Of a DNA stretch of 25,960 bases, positions 1-10,520 are shown piece by piece. Source of the DNA: SZUA-442 sp963753185 (GTDB taxonomy: Bacteria; Actinomycetota; Acidimicrobiia; Spongiisociales; UBA5794); assembly GCA_963753185.1 (NCBI GenBank), contig CAVWBO010000003.1, positions 1 to 25,960 on the forward strand, read 5' to 3'. The translations under genes were made by a program, and so were the position numbers. Under the pieces are notes generated by a model that searched no databases, had not been told where the DNA came from, and saw only the letters and a program-made list of their open reading frames with translations. Every line of letters starts with the position of its first letter. The stretch's first letter is position 1.

Positions 1-1418
1 GCTTCCGAGGTCGAGCTGGTCACGAGCTCCGCCCGGCATCCACGCCCAGATCCAACAACTGTCGGCGAGTTCGTTCGCTACCAGATCCGCGAGGCCGACA
101 GGACCTTCTCGGCGGATCAGCCGTCCGCGGCCTCCGCCCTCGGTGCGACATCGGCGTCGTCGACCGCCTCGCGTACTGGGCACCTGTGACTTCAGCCGTT
201 CGCTACGAGGAGCCCTCCACACTGCCGTACTTGTTCCGGGAGCGCCTGACCGCGGCAGTCGAACGACGACTCGCGCATCGAGCAGCACCGTCCAGCCAAT
301 TGTCGGGGGACTCGGTGGTCTCCCGCACGATTGCGGCATCGGCGGCAACGCTCGCCGCTCGCGGTCGCTCGCGGGACTTTCGAACCATCGCGGCCGTCTA
401 TCGCCGACCCGTCCATCGATGAATCGCAGTGGATCGATGACATCGCCCGGGGGCAGCCGTTCGACCACCTGCGGTTGAAGAACCAAGCCCACGTAGCTGG
501 CGGACTACACGGCGAACATCGGAGTCGCCGACGGCCTGCTGGTCGAGCTGATCCACGATCTCAATTGCGAGACCGCCCAGTGTCAGCACGCTCCCACGGT
601 GCCGGAAGCTCGCGTTGAGCGGCGACAGCAGCAACAGGGTGACCTATCAGGGAACGTACTTGGCTGACATCGCCCGTTCACTCAGCGTCTCACGCTTCAC
701 CGCGGGACGTCGCGAGCACTGCCGCGCTCGCAGCAGCACGAGCATCGCCGGCGCTATCGGGCCACCACTCCGCCAACTGACGCCGTCGACGCTGCGAACA
801 GCGAAATCCGCCCTTCGGCAGCGGGTCAAGGGCGGTGCGCGACATGCCCGAAGCTGACGACCTGGGCCTCACGATCGCGCTGAACGCCACCGCCCACCCA
901 CACAGTGCTGCCCACCCCCATCCTCCCTGACCTCCTCGGCGATCTTCGACAGCCTCGCCCGCGCCCATCTCCGCCTCGGTCCACGAATTCCAGTCCAACA
1001 TGCTCGCCCGATCAGGCGTCGACGTGTCGTACCCGTACTTCGACCGTGATCTGGCGGAATTCGTGCTGTCCGTCGACCCGCTCGACCTCCCATACGATGG
1101 TCGATCCAAGGTGCTGCTTCGACGGGGATACCAGAGCGACCTGCCCGCGTCGGTTCTTGGTCGCCAAGTTCAAGACGATCTCGGACCGGTACTTGGATGC
1201 CGTGCTAGCCCCGTTGAGCCGGTGAGTACCGCTCCCGGTACCCAGAGGTGCCGGATACCGCGGACTCGATGGTCTTGCCGCAGCCGCCTGCCGAGGTCCT
1301 CATCCGTCGGTTCGACCGAGGCGAACTCACTGAAGCCGGACACCTGACTCTCTTCCACACCTGGCTGGCGTTCACCTGGCTCGACGAGGTGAATGGAGAC
1401 CACGCAACGCCGCCGTGA
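1..1418 (+). pseudogene. asparagine synthase-family amidotransferase, 5' truncated and multiply frameshifted
   Basis: The protein is spread over several frames. Near the left edge DPTTVGEFVRYQIREADRTF matches the end of the N-terminal glutaminase (GATase II) domain. At about 170-300 the segment AYWAPVTSAVRYEEPS and then RLTAAVERRLAHRAAPSSQL leads into the ATP-pyrophosphatase loop. At 1000-1160 the segment ARSGVDVSYPYFDRDLAEFV and then GRSKVLLRRGYQSDLP is the typical C-terminal synthase signature. A final frame gives LTLFHTWLAFTWLDEVNGD and stops at 1416-1418. The PP-loop, expected as SGGLDS near 300-320, reads SGDS or SGGLGG depending on frame. Family members use glutamine and ATP to amidate a carboxylate; in glycan loci they can amidate uronic acids. 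The substrate here is unknown. Family call is firm; whether it is a true pseudogene or a badly read gene is open. Confidence 0.75.
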
Positions 1419-1590
1419 TAGAATCCAGATCGTGAAGCAAGGCACAGACGCCCATGGGTCGCGTCCCTCTGCCGGCCAGTCGTCCACGATATTCGGCGGT
1501 ATGCCCGTTGTGACAAGGAGGACTGGTCTGAACCGCGACGGTGCATCGGGGAAGTTCGACCACCCCTCGCCCACCGGGCTATTCCGAGCA
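1419..1590. other. convergent intergenic gap, no supported gene
   Basis: The 172 bases lie between the end of the asparagine synthase remnant (+) and the stop of the LCP gene (-). No convincing gene or clear terminator hairpin is visible. One minus-strand frame reads PIAQQIAVVLGIARWARGG next to the LCP stop and could be the true LCP C-terminus if one base is missing there. Confidence 0.4.
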
Positions 1591-2562
1591 CTACAGCGAT
1601 CTGTTGTGCGATGGGCGGACCGCGAACGAACCATCCGGCAGGGTCGTCGGCTCCGTCGGCACCGTGACCGTGCGGATCGACCCCGACGACACCGAGCGCA
1701 GGTCCCATGTCAGGGCCACCGCGTCACCGATCCCCAACGTGTCGGACAGGACGATCGTGTCGTCGAGTTGCTCGGCGAGGCCGGCCAGTTCCACCGGTGA
1801 CCGCACCGTCTTGAGGCGATCCAACAGGGCGAACATCAGTTCCTGCTGGCGGGCCACTCGCACGGCGTCGCCGGTCTCGGCTTGGAACCGCCACTCGCCG
1901 TCGACGAGTTCCTGGGTGCGCCGGGACCGGATGTAGGCGAGGGCGTGCTCACCGTCGATCATCGAGCATCCTGCGGGAACGAGGTCGTAGTCTCCCTCAC
2001 GCAGCGCAGCTTCCGAGCAGATCTGCACGCCGCCGACCGAGTCGACCATCTCGACGAGCGCATCGAACTTCATCAGGGCGAAGTGGTCGATCGGCACGCC
2101 CGAGAAGTCCTCGACCGCGACGGCGACCAACTCGGCACCGTTCACCTCGCCGCACCCCTCCAGGGTGCGGTCCAGCTTGGTCTCACGACCGGTGCACGGA
2201 TCGAGGACCACCATGTCACGGGGGAACGACACGATCGTGGGCGAACCTCCCCCTTCGGGGAGCAGGTACAGCAGCACGGCATCGGCGAATGCCCCCTCCT
2301 GGAACTCGGAGGACTTCTCGTCTGAGCCGACCACGAGAACGGTCTGGTACTCGATAGGGGGAGGCGGCGGTTCAGTGGTCGTCGAGGCGCCGGGTTCGGT
2401 GGTGGTCGAGGGAAGGGCCTCCCGTGCCGCGGTGAGGTCGAACTCGACACGGTCGACGGAGTTCCACGCCATCCACGCCCGCACCCCCTGCCACCCCATG
2501 AACAGCACCACGACGCCGACCGCGGCGCCGACGCCGATGAGGATCTTCGTTCTCCTGGACAT
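1591..2562 (-). CDS. LytR-CpsA-Psr (LCP) family glycopolymer transferase
   Basis: LCP proteins move undecaprenyl-linked glycopolymers onto peptidoglycan or other wall acceptors at the outer face of the membrane. The protein (323 aa) starts with a short basic stretch and one membrane segment (ILIGVGAAVGVVVLFMGW, about residues 6-24). A Thr/Pro linker (STTTEPGASTTTEPPPPP) follows, then the LCP domain: TVLVVGSDEK, ADAVLLYLLP, IVSFPRDMVV (conserved PRD), VDSVGGVQIC, and GEHALAYIRSRR with the conserved arginines, then VARQQELMFALLDRL. The ATG at 2562 is preferred over the upstream TTG at 2583 because GGAGG sits 7 bases before it. The gene is divergent from the GT4 at 2838. It is the likely last step for the polymer built by this locus. 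The C-terminal end is slightly uncertain. Confidence 0.88.
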   Translation of the reverse strand: MSRRTKILIGVGAAVGVVVLFMGWQGVRAWMAWNSVDRVEFDLTAAREALPSTTTEPGASTTTEPPPPPIEYQTVLVVGSDEKSSEFQEGAFADAVLLYLLPEGGGSPTIVSFPRDMVVLDPCTGRETKLDRTLEGCGEVNGAELVAVAVEDFSGVPIDHFALMKFDALVEMVDSVGGVQICSEAALREGDYDLVPAGCSMIDGEHALAYIRSRRTQELVDGEWRFQAETGDAVRVARQQELMFALLDRLKTVRSPVELAGLAEQLDDTIVLSDTLGIGDAVALTWDLRSVSSGSIRTVTVPTEPTTLPDGSFAVRPSHNRSL

Positions 2563-2837
2563 GGCTCGCCTCCGTAGCGACAAGCGTACGGGCGGCCGAC
2601 GCGAACACGTCGCTCAACGTCCTCACACTTCCGATCGCCTTCAAGTTCGACGCTTCTCCAGCCGATGCATCGGGGGATGCCACCACATCTACCCGGAACA
2701 CTCACCGCGGCGCGCACGGCACCGGCCATGATCCCTGGAGTCACCGCGAACACGGCTACCATCGGCGCCCGAAGCGGGAACGCGCAAGGCGAAGAGGCTG
2801 CGGAGTGCATGGTGCGGGCGCTGGGGGAAGCGACGAC
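2563..2837. promoter_or_regulatory. divergent intergenic region between LCP and GT4 genes
   Basis: This spacer separates oppositely transcribed genes and so should contain promoters for both. I could not identify convincing -35/-10 boxes or an operator. The GT4 may begin at the upstream GTG at 2805 instead of 2838, which would shorten the spacer. Confidence 0.35.
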
Positions 2838-4072
2838 GTGAACCAGACGGGGTCTGTGCGCGAGGGTGAGGCCCTGTCGGTCCTCCTCGTCAACCAGTAC
2901 TACGGAACCGGTGATGCCCCCACGGCCGCCCTCCTCGCCGATGTGGGTGCGGCACTCGCCGCCGAGGGCCACGATGTGCGTGCCATCTGCTCCCGTCGCG
3001 GGTATCGCGACGCCTCCGTGAGATACGCCCGCCGTGAGGTGCTCGACGGCGTCAACGTCCGCAGGGTGGGTGGCACCGGGTTCACGCAGAAGCGCCGCTG
3101 GGGGCGCCTCATCAACTACTTCGCCTTCTTCGCCTCGGCGGGTCGCCAGCTCCTCGTGACCCGCAAGCCCGACGTCGTGGTGTCGCTGTCCACGCCGCCG
3201 CTGCTCGGAGCCATCGTGCAGGCGGTCGCCTCGGCGCGGGGGGCACGCTTCGTCTACTGGGTGATGGACGTCCACCCCGAGCTCGCCTTCCGCCTCGGCC
3301 ACCTCAAGAAGACCTCCCTCACCGGCCGCATCCTCGAGTGGTCCGGCCGCAGGACCCTCGAGCGGGCCGACGCCGTGATCGCCCTCGGCGACGACATGGC
3401 GCTCCACATCAAGCCGTATTCGAACGGCAGCACCCGGGTCGTCCACAACTGGGCGGACGGCGACCGCATCACGCCCAGGGGCGACGGAGCACATCCGCTG
3501 CGCACCGAGTGGGGATGGGACGGCAAGTTCGTCGTCGCCTACTCGGGCAACATGGGCCTCGTCCACGAGTTCGACACGATCCTCGACGCCGCGACACGCC
3601 TCGATGGTGACGACCGGTACCTGTTCTGCTTCATCGGCGGAGGCGCCCGCGAGGCCGAGGTCCGCAGGGAGGCGGCACGCCGGCGGCTCCGCAACGTCGA
3701 GTTCCGCGACTTCGTGCCCGATGACCAGCTCGCCGACACCCTCACGGCACCGGACGTGCACCTCGTGAGCCTCCGCGACGACCTCGCCGGGCTGAGCGTG
3801 CCCTCGAAGACGTACGGCATCCTCGCCGCGGGCAAGCCGATGGCGTTCGTCGGGACCGCAGCGACTCCGACGTCGCCCGGATCGTGACCTCCAGCGACTG
3901 CGGCATCCACATCCACAACGGGGATGGCGACGGCCTCGCCGATGCGATCCGAGCCTATGCCGACTCAGAGACCTTGCGGACCACCCACTCGGCGGCAGCA
4001 CGTCGCACGTTCGACGACGCCTTCGACCGACGACACGGGCTCGCCGCCATCATGACACTCCTCCGCGGCTGA
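2838..4072 (+). CDS. glycosyltransferase family 4, WbuB-like, one frameshift
   Basis: A GT-B retaining glycosyltransferase of about 410 aa. The N-terminal domain opens with SVLLVNQYYGTGDAPTAAL and AALAAEGHDVRAICSRRGY, typical of WbuB-like GT4 enzymes. RFVYWVMDVHPELAFRLG follows, then the C-terminal GT1 domain with FVVAYSGNMGLVHEFDTIL, FCFIGGGAREAEV and HLVSLRDDLAGLSVPSKTYG. The frame breaks near 3855: one extra G in the GGG run restores AFVGDRSDSDVARIVTSSDC and carries the protein to the stop at 4070-4072. GTG at 2838 has a GGGGGAAG motif 7 bases upstream; GTG at 2805 is the alternative. The sugar donor cannot be told from sequence. Confidence 0.85.
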
Positions 4073-4079
4073 CCTTCCG

Positions 4080-4648
4080 TCACCCGTCCCGGAATCGACG
4101 CTCCCGCACCGGCACACATGGGTTCCCCGAGCACACCTGCCCATCGGGTAGCGACTTCACAACCACCGACCCTGCAGTGACGACGGTGTCGACACCCACC
4201 GTGACACCGGGCCCGACGAACGACTGTGCCCCGATCCATGCCCCGTCACCGATCGTGATCGGCGCCCCCATGTAGTCGAAGGTCGGTGACGAGTAGTCGT
4301 GGTTGCCCGCACACAGGAACGCCCGCTGCGAGATGCACACGTTCGACCCGATCGTGACCTGCTCGAGGCTGAGGATGAACACCTCCTCCCCGATCCACGA
4401 GTGATCACCGATGGTCAGCTTCCACGGCATGTGGATGTTGACCCGAGGGGCGATCACGACCCCCTGCCCACCTAGGCACCGAACGATCCGAAGGAGCCGC
4501 GGCCTTGAAGCGACGACGGCCATCGGATCGAGGGCAGGAACACCATCATCTTCACGACGTACCAGAGCGCCTCGGTGAGGCGTGAGGCACCTCGGTCGGC
4601 CGAGGGCACGAAGCCGGTCGAGCCGCACGCGCGATCGCTGCATCGCAT
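4080..4648 (-). CDS. WcaF-like hexapeptide-repeat acetyltransferase, frameshifted
   Basis: A left-handed beta-helix O-acetyltransferase related to WcaF of colanic acid loci, expected to acetylate a sugar of the repeat unit. The N-terminal part in one frame reads ASRLTEALWYVVKMMVFLPS. Near 4490 the frame breaks around LLRI/FGA. The rest is intact: GVVIAPRVNIHMPWKLTIGD, HSWIGEEVFILSLEQVTIG, CISQRAFLCAGNHDYSSPTF with the conserved His-Asp, APITIGDGAWIGAQSFVGPG, and SGNPCVPVRERR. The ATG at 4648 is preceded by GGAGG; ATG 4643 starts another frame. The gene converges with the GT4 ending at 4072, leaving only 7 bases between them. Confidence 0.82.
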
Positions 4649-4714
4649 CGTTCCTCCGTGGGTATCCAGGAGCGCGACGAGCGTACCATCACCCGGTGAG
4701 CGATCAGGATCGTC

Positions 4715-5866
4715 ATGCCGAGTCGACCCCTGCGAATCCACCACGTCGTCGCCGATATCCACCGCCAGGACTCCGGACCCTCGTACTCGGTGACCCGCCT
4801 CGCCGAGGAGCTCGCCAAGCTCGGGCATGACGTCCACCTCCACACCCTCGAACCCACGCCGGAGCGCCTGCCGGACGTCCCCACGACCTTCTACCGCGCG
4901 CCTCGCCCATTGCACGTTCGTCGGGATATCGCCGCAGCATGCGCAGGGGCCTGCAGACGGCGGCCCTGACCGGCGACATCATGCACTTCCACGGCATGTG
5001 GATGATGCCGAACGTGTACCCGGCTGGGCTGTGAGGGGCACGGACTGCAAGCTCGTGATGTCACCGCGAGGCATGCTGGAACCCTGGGCCCTGTCATGGA
5101 ACTCGCGGCGCAAGCGGCTCTTCAGCTCGGTGTCTCCAGAACCGGGTGCTGCGATCGGTCGATGCGTTCCACGCGACCTCCGAGTCGGAGGCAGAGTCGA
5201 TCCGGTTGGCAGGCCTCACGCGCTCCCATCGCGGTCATCCCCATCGGCATCGACATCCCTCAGCCGTATCGCACGGGCACGGGGCACGACAGGCGACAGG
5301 CGGTCTACCTGGGACGCCTCCATCCGAAGTAAGAACCTCGAGTCCCTGGTCGACGCGTGGAGACATCGTCGGAGAGGAACCACCCGGACTGGGATCTAGT
5401 GATCGCTGGGCCCGGCGACACCGACTACGTCCGGGGGCTCACGGCGCGATGCCGGGCGCCGAGCACATCACGGTGATGGGCGCAGCCTATGGGCGACGAC
5501 AAGGCCCGGCTGCTCGAGTCGAGCGAGCTCTTCGTCTTCCCCACGCTGAGCGAGAACTTCGGCATCGTGGTTGCTGAGGCGCTGAGCTACGGATTGCCCG
5601 TCATCGCCAGTACGGGGTCACCGTGGGCAGAGATCGCGACGAGGGGATGCGGGTGGTGGATCGATCCTTCGGTCGACTCCCTCGCCGCGGCTCTCGACGA
5701 CGCTCTCTCGGAGAGACCGAGAACGACCTGCGACGCGCGGTGCAGATCGGGCCGCACGTGGATGGAGGACGCGTACAGCTGGCACGTCCGTCGCCAGCCG
5801 GACCTCAGCGTTCTACTGCTGGCTCCTCGGCGGCGCGACCGCGCTGCCGAGTTCGTCCACGTCTGA
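4715..5866 (+). CDS. glycosyltransferase family 4, multiply frameshifted
   Basis: A GT-B glycosyltransferase of about 385 aa, reconstructed over at least six frame changes. In order: LRIHHVVADIHRQDSGPSYS, VTRLAEELAKLGHDVHLHTL, DIMHFHGMWMMPNVYPAG, LVMSPRGMLEPWALSWNSRR, VDAFHATSESEAESIRLAGL, IAVIPIGIDIPQPYRTG, VYLGRLHPK with KNLESLVDAW, then ELFVFPTLSENFGIVVAEAL, which carries the family EX7E motif (ENFGIVVAE), and LPVIASTGSPWAEIA. The end reads FYCWLLGG in one frame and EFVHV then stop in another, the expected GT4 tail, so 5866 is taken as the end. It overlaps the convergent GT2 by 54 bases. This is one of the worst-read parts of the window. Confidence 0.78.
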
Positions 5867-6631
5867 CCCTTCGGCTTTCCGCAGGTCGCTCTCGATCAGC
5901 TCCAGTGCCAGAACGGCCTCGGCGATCATGCGCTGATAGGCGTAGTAGAGGCCCGCGCCACCCGTCACGGAGGCCACCGGTTGCGAGGACGAAGAAGAAC
6001 ACCGCGAATGGTGCGATCCACTTGCGCTTCCGCAGGCGATCGGCAAGGGAAAGTCCGCCACCTCCCCGGAGCTTCCCCACCTCGAGACGTGCGTACTTCG
6101 CCTGCGACGCAAGCCAGCGGCTCAGTGGCTTCCTGTCGTCGTGGACGATTGCGTTCTCCAGATTCCTCGTTTCACCGTCGACGACGAGACGCTGCGTGTG
6201 GCCGTCATCCACGTAGTGGCAGCGGTCCTTCCGGAAGAGCACTGCACGAGGAGGCAGAACCGAGCGCCGCAGATCACGTCCGAGGACGCGATACCGGAAG
6301 CTGGCGACGTAGGCAGCGACGGACTCCGGTGGTACCAGAGTCCTCGATCTCGTCGATGAAGCGCATCATCGATGACGTAGTCGCTGTCGAGCGACAGGAT
6401 CCAATCCGTCCCGGCGTAGCCCATCCCGTAGTTCCACTGCGTCGCGTGCGTGTCGAAGGTACGCTCGACCAGTGTCACATTTGGGAAGCTCGCAGCAATC
6501 GAGGGTGGCGTCGGTGCTCTCACTGTCGACGATCAGAACAGAAGGGAAGGCCTCCAACGCGGCGAGCGACCTCCTAGGTTTGCCTCCTCGTTCCGTGAGA
6601 GCATCACCGGAGTTACGGTTGCCAGTTCCAC
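5813..6631 (-). CDS. glycosyltransferase family 2, frameshifted
   Basis: A GT-A glycosyltransferase of about 270 aa resembling the WaaE/KdtX-type GT2 group. Pieces in order: LATVTPVMLSRNEEANLG, SVLIVDSESTDATLDCC, NVTLVERTFDTHATQWNYG, TDWILSLDSDYVIDDAL (metal-binding DSD), VLFRKDRCHYVDDGHTQRLV, LENAIVHDDRKPLSRWLASQ, YARLEVGKLRGGGGLSLADR, and then a C-terminal hydrophobic section KWIAPFAVFFFVLATGGL and LYYAYQRMIAEAVLALELI. The HDDRKPLxRW motif is typical of this group. The GTG at 6631 follows GGGAGAAGTA, a plausible ribosome site. Frame breaks occur near 6550, 6350 and 5960. It lies next to the polymerase on the same strand. Confidence 0.82.
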
Positions 6632-6882
6632 TACTTCTCCCAGGCTGCTCGTCGCTGTCAGGCAATGCCTTTCTTGGACAGGGTAGATGTTCTTCCCTGC
6701 ATCGCCACGGCACGGGTAGCAGTCGCAGCGCCCGGCTTGATCATCATCAGATAGGTGAGCACGCAAAGCTTCTCCAAGTGCCGACCGGGGGCGCATGGGC
6801 CATTGCTCTTCTGCCTCAGCGGACGGATCGTCGCCTGCTCTGATCCTGAAACCCGCACCCACTCGACGAGATTGCCGGGTGA
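6632..6882. other. gap between GT2 and polymerase genes, no supported gene
   Basis: The 251 bases separate two minus-strand genes. A minus-strand open frame of 66 codons (6658-6858) is present but has no recognisable motif, no membrane segment and no good ribosome site. It may be nothing, or the remains of a small gene obscured by read errors. Confidence 0.35.
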
Positions 6883-8327
6883 CTATCGAGTGTCGGCGGC
6901 CCGATCCTGCAAAGGGACGAGGAGGGGTTCCCGTCGAGCGTCGAGCACGGTGCGTTTGCGATCTGGCAGCACCCGGAGGACTAGCCATGCAACGATCAAC
7001 AGGACCAACAGTCTGGTCACTCCCCTAGAAGCGAAGGTGCCGAAGCCTCCCCACACGAGATCAGGGATGCTCGACACGGTGGACGCGAACCCAACGGTCG
7101 CAAGTGCCGCCGCCCGTGGGCTCCAGGATCCCCAGATACGGGGCATGATCGAGTCAGAGAGCGAGACCAGCCAGGCCACGAATGACGTCAGGGCCACCAT
7201 GCCGGGTATGCGGAAGTTGATATAGCCCTCGCCCCACAGTCCCACCGCGATCGAGAAGCCAGACCCAGCAAGGTATGGCTGTCGAACTTCGACAATACTG
7301 GCCCCCAGCTGCACGGGCTTGCTAGGCCATAGGGCTCTTGGCACCGGAGCCAGCAGCAGGTCTCTCGCCGACAGGCCGTACATCAGGGGAATTGGCCTGG
7401 CGCGCGAGTCCTCGAGGTCGACAAGAATCGCCGGTTCGAGGATTGGCGCAAAGGCTGAACCCAGACCACCGGACTCACCGATGCTTTCGACCGAGAGCTG
7501 GTATTGCCTGATCTCCTCGAAGGTCAGGCCCTCGGATCCCCCCCGGGCGAAGCCAATAGCCGCTGCACCCACTAGGCCAGGAACGAGCGCCACGAGCATC
7601 AGGGTCTTGTGCCACCGGCGCGGAAGAGCGGACGAGGCTGCAACAAGACACGCCAGTGCAAGTTCAGCGATGACGATTCGGCCGAACCCAGAGAAGGCGA
7701 ACCAGACGTACAACAACGAGACGAGGGCAAGGACGGGCGCATACGCCCAAAGAGTTCGCTGCCAACCGGATTGCAGAACGGCCAGAGCGGTGGCCAACGC
7801 GACCGTAACAACCCCGAGGTAGAGGAACGCGCCGCCGATGGGACCAAGTGCTCGAAAGGGCAGCGTCAGAAGCCCACCTATCGAGAGAACCAACCCGAGA
7901 AGCAGAACGAAGCGTTCATCCCCGGCGTTGGAGCTGCGGAAGCCCCACGGCAAGCCTCGTGAGCTTCAGCGGGGTCGACTGTGAGAACCGAACTAGAACT
8001 GCCGCAAGAAGAATGGATGCGCAGATCGCCGAAGCGACGAGGTCAGGGAGTCAGGGCGATGTCCGCCGAAGGCCAAGTAGACAAGCCCCATCAGACCACC
8101 GAGCACTCCGACGGCGAGGAAGAGGATCGAACTCGGTACGAGGTGCATGCCCCCGAGCCACCAAAACATCGCCAACCCGAGAGTCAAGCTCATCGAGAAG
8201 GACACCAGGGCAATCGCATCGAACGTAACCACCGCATGGGCGGCGAGTGCGGCCAAGGTGGCAATTCCCAGACCGACGATCCAGGCAGCTCGATCAGTGC
8301 GTACGACATGCCATTGCGATCTTGCCA
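6883..8327 (-). CDS. polymerase-like polytopic membrane protein (Wzy-type), one frameshift
   Basis: A polytopic membrane protein of about 480 aa, likely the polymerase that joins lipid-linked repeat units on the outer face of the membrane. The N-terminal part (7993-8327) has the segments AWIVGLGIATLAALAAHAVV, ALVSFSMSLTLGLAMFWWLG and SSILFLAVGVLGGLMGLVYL. One C missing in the CCC run near 8055 breaks the frame. The next part reads DLVASAICASILLAAVLV, then several more hydrophobic segments, a large polar loop containing EEIRQYQLSVESIGE and LLAPVPRALWPSKPVQLG, and an ending in VTRLLVLLIVAWLVLRVLP. The RALWPxKP motif and GLWGEGYINF recall O-antigen polymerase-type families. ATG at 8327 (GTGAGG upstream) is preferred; GTG at 8382 is the alternative. 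No sequence identity to a named Wzy is claimed. Confidence 0.75.
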
Positions 8328-8498
8328 TCGGTCCCGGCCTCACGAGCCAAGACAACAGGGTAGGACGATTCCGGACTCGCACTCAAGGCTCCCGCCGCAC
8401 ACTGCGCCAACCCTCATCCGCGACCGCTTCGGTGGGCGGGTCGCGGCATTCGGTACGTAAGGGGTACTCTCGTTCGTGCGCCATACAAGACAGAGGTA
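8328..8498. promoter_or_regulatory. divergent intergenic region, polymerase / GT4
   Basis: The spacer between a minus-strand polymerase and a plus-strand glycosyltransferase must hold both 5' ends. No clear promoter boxes were recognised. Both starts are uncertain (8327 or 8382; 8499 or 8568), so its limits are approximate. Confidence 0.3.
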
Positions 8499-9762
8499 GT
8501 GGACGTTGCGTCTCCAGCGATCCGCCTGATTCCGAGGGGCTCCTGGTTTGAAAGGCACGCGTGCGAAGTGGACTCGTTGGCCATCACGGTTCTCATCATC
8601 CAACCAAGCCTCGCCCACTACCGCGTGCCCGTCTACCGGATGCTGAATGCGCGCGATGATCTTGACCTCACCGTTGTGTATGCAGACGACCCGGACATAC
8701 CCAACGCTCAACCTGATGGCTTTGCGAGCGTAGCGAACACTCGGACATCGGTTCTCCGAATCTGGAAGCAGAGACGACTCAGGGCGACGCCGGCCCTGAT
8801 ACGCGAACCTCTGAAGCGGAACCCCGATGTCGTCGTCCTGAGCTGGAACTCAAACGAGATCTTCCTGCTCCCGAGTCTGTGGCTGTGCAATCTGCAAGGT
8901 AGGGGAACCATCGTCTGGGGACACGGCTACTCGCTCAATGAAGGCAGGCTGAGAACCCTTATCCGGGACCGAATAGCGAGGAGTGCGGACGTCGTGCTCA
9001 CCTATGACTTCGAGACGGCCAGGAGGCTCGAGTCGACGAATCGATTCACCAACGTCCTGACCGCCCAGAACACAATCGACACTGAGCCGATCCTCGCCGC
9101 GAAGGAGCGGTGGACACCAGAGCAGCTGGCCGGTTTTCGGCGATCCAATGGCCTCGAGGACCGGAGGGTGATTCTCGATACCAGGGCGAGTGATCTACAG
9201 CCGGCAACTCGAGGGCCTTGTCAAGGCAACAGCTTTGGCAGCTGCAACAGAACCGTCGCTGCTGACAGTGATCGTGGGAGATGGGCCAGCAAGGCCAGAT
9301 ATCGAGGAACTGGTGCGATCCTTGGATCTAGCTGGTCACGTCCGGCTCGTCCCGGCGACGTACGCAGAGGAGGAACTCGCGCCCTGGTTCCTTGCTGCGA
9401 CGGCGTTCTGCTCCCCGTCTCACCTCGGACTCAGCATCTTCCACGCGTTCGCCTATGGGCTGCCTGTGATCACCGGGGACGACTTCTCGCGACATCCGCC
9501 GGAGGCGCGAGCGCTGTTACCGGGTGAGAATGGGCTCCTCTTCAGCCATGGCGATCCGGTGTCGCTCGCCGGCGCAATCCTCTCGATCATTGGCGACGAC
9601 GATCTCGCGATGAGGCTATCGCGCGGTGCCGACGAGGCGGTCGCAGAGCGGTATACCCTGCAGGCGATGGTCGACGGATTCGCCGTGGCGATCCACCGAG
9701 CGAACGAGACGGACGTGTCAAAGGGCAGGCGGAAGTCGGGCGGCCGAAGAGGAAGCGCGTAG
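8499..9762 (+). CDS. glycosyltransferase family 4, frameshifted in the middle
   Basis: A GT-B enzyme of about 400-420 aa. The N-terminal domain starts AITVLIIQPSLAHYRVPVYR and continues with VVVLSWNSNEIFLLPSLWLC, TIVWGHGYSLNEGRLRTLIR and ADVVLTYDFETARRLES. Around 9175-9225 the frame breaks where the Rossmann strand and 'GR' element of domain 2 should be; the other frame continues with YSRQLEGLVKATALAAATEP, LLTVIVGDGPARPDIEELV, LAPWFLAATAFCSPSHLGLS and YGLPVITGDDFSRHPPEARA. GTG 8568, giving VDSLAITVLI, is a more natural start than GTG 8499. Codon use is less GC-biased than in the central cassette: ATA codons appear, for example in DPDIPN. Confidence 0.8.
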
Positions 9763-9800
9763 ACGAGGCTTCTGGACACACGGTGAAGGATGCAAGTTCG

Positions 9801-10434
9801 ATGTGGAAGCGGCACTGGACCCCCCGCTACATCGTCAGCCGGATTTCCGAGATCCTGCTACTTCCGTCGACACCCGGCATCTCCTTGGCTTGCACCCTCC
9901 GCCGTCGGATTGCTGGAAGATGCGGTCGACCAGGCGTCTCTTGTCATCGAATTCGGCTCCGGCCGAAGCACGAGATGGCTTGCCATTCGGTCGGCGAGGG
10001 TGCTGTCGGTCGAGCATGATGAAGAGTGGTACCGACGGATCAAACTCGCGCTCGAGGCCGACGACATACACAACGTCGACTATCGATTCGTTGGGGCTGG
10101 CTCAGTAGATGAATCCCGCCTATACACGGCTCCCCTCGGCGAAGTCGCACCTGGAACCGTCGATGTGGTGATCGTGGATGGTCTCCATAGAGCAGCGTGC
10201 GCGAACGCAGCGATCGACCTTCTGAGGCCGGGAGGGTCCCTAGTGGTCGATGACGCACAGCGCTACCTTCCGTCGCACTCTCGATCACCCGGAGCCATAC
10301 CGTACGACTCAGCGCCCAGCGATCCAGCTTGGGCGGCCTTCCGCTATTCGACGCGGACCTGGGAAGCAAGATGGGTGCTCTCAGGAGTGTCAGACACTGC
10401 CTTCTTCCGCAAGCCTCAGTCGGCGGTGAGCTGA
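9801..10434 (+). CDS. class I SAM-dependent methyltransferase, one frameshift
   Basis: The beginning MWKRHWTPRYIVSRISEILL is in one frame and the rest in the next, with the break near 9875-9900. The second part holds the SAM-binding motif I VIEFGSGRSTRWLA, motif II LSVEHDEEWYRRI, then VDVVIVDGLHRAACANAAID and LLRPGGSLVVDDAQRYLPS. Length is about 215 aa. Such FGSGxST proteins are often found in glycan clusters and may methylate a sugar or sugar acid, but the acceptor cannot be inferred. ATG 9801 is preferred; GTG 9783 is in frame upstream. It follows the GT4 gene on the same strand with a short gap, so co-transcription is likely. ATA codons again suggest a base composition unlike the central cassette. 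Confidence 0.78.
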
Positions 10435-10520
10435 AGCTGGGTATCTGTGCCCGCACGGTTGCAGGGTCACTCCTGATCACCGAACCCCGCATATCGACCG
10501 TCGACGAGCAGATAGGGCCT

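Noticed and set aside
2142..4001. Long minus-strand open frame of about 619 codons
   Set aside because: Lies opposite a clear GT4 gene and runs out of frame into the LCP gene; no recognisable domain.
6658..6858. Small minus-strand gene between GT2 and polymerase
   Set aside because: No ribosome site, motif or membrane segment; kept only as an unassigned gap.
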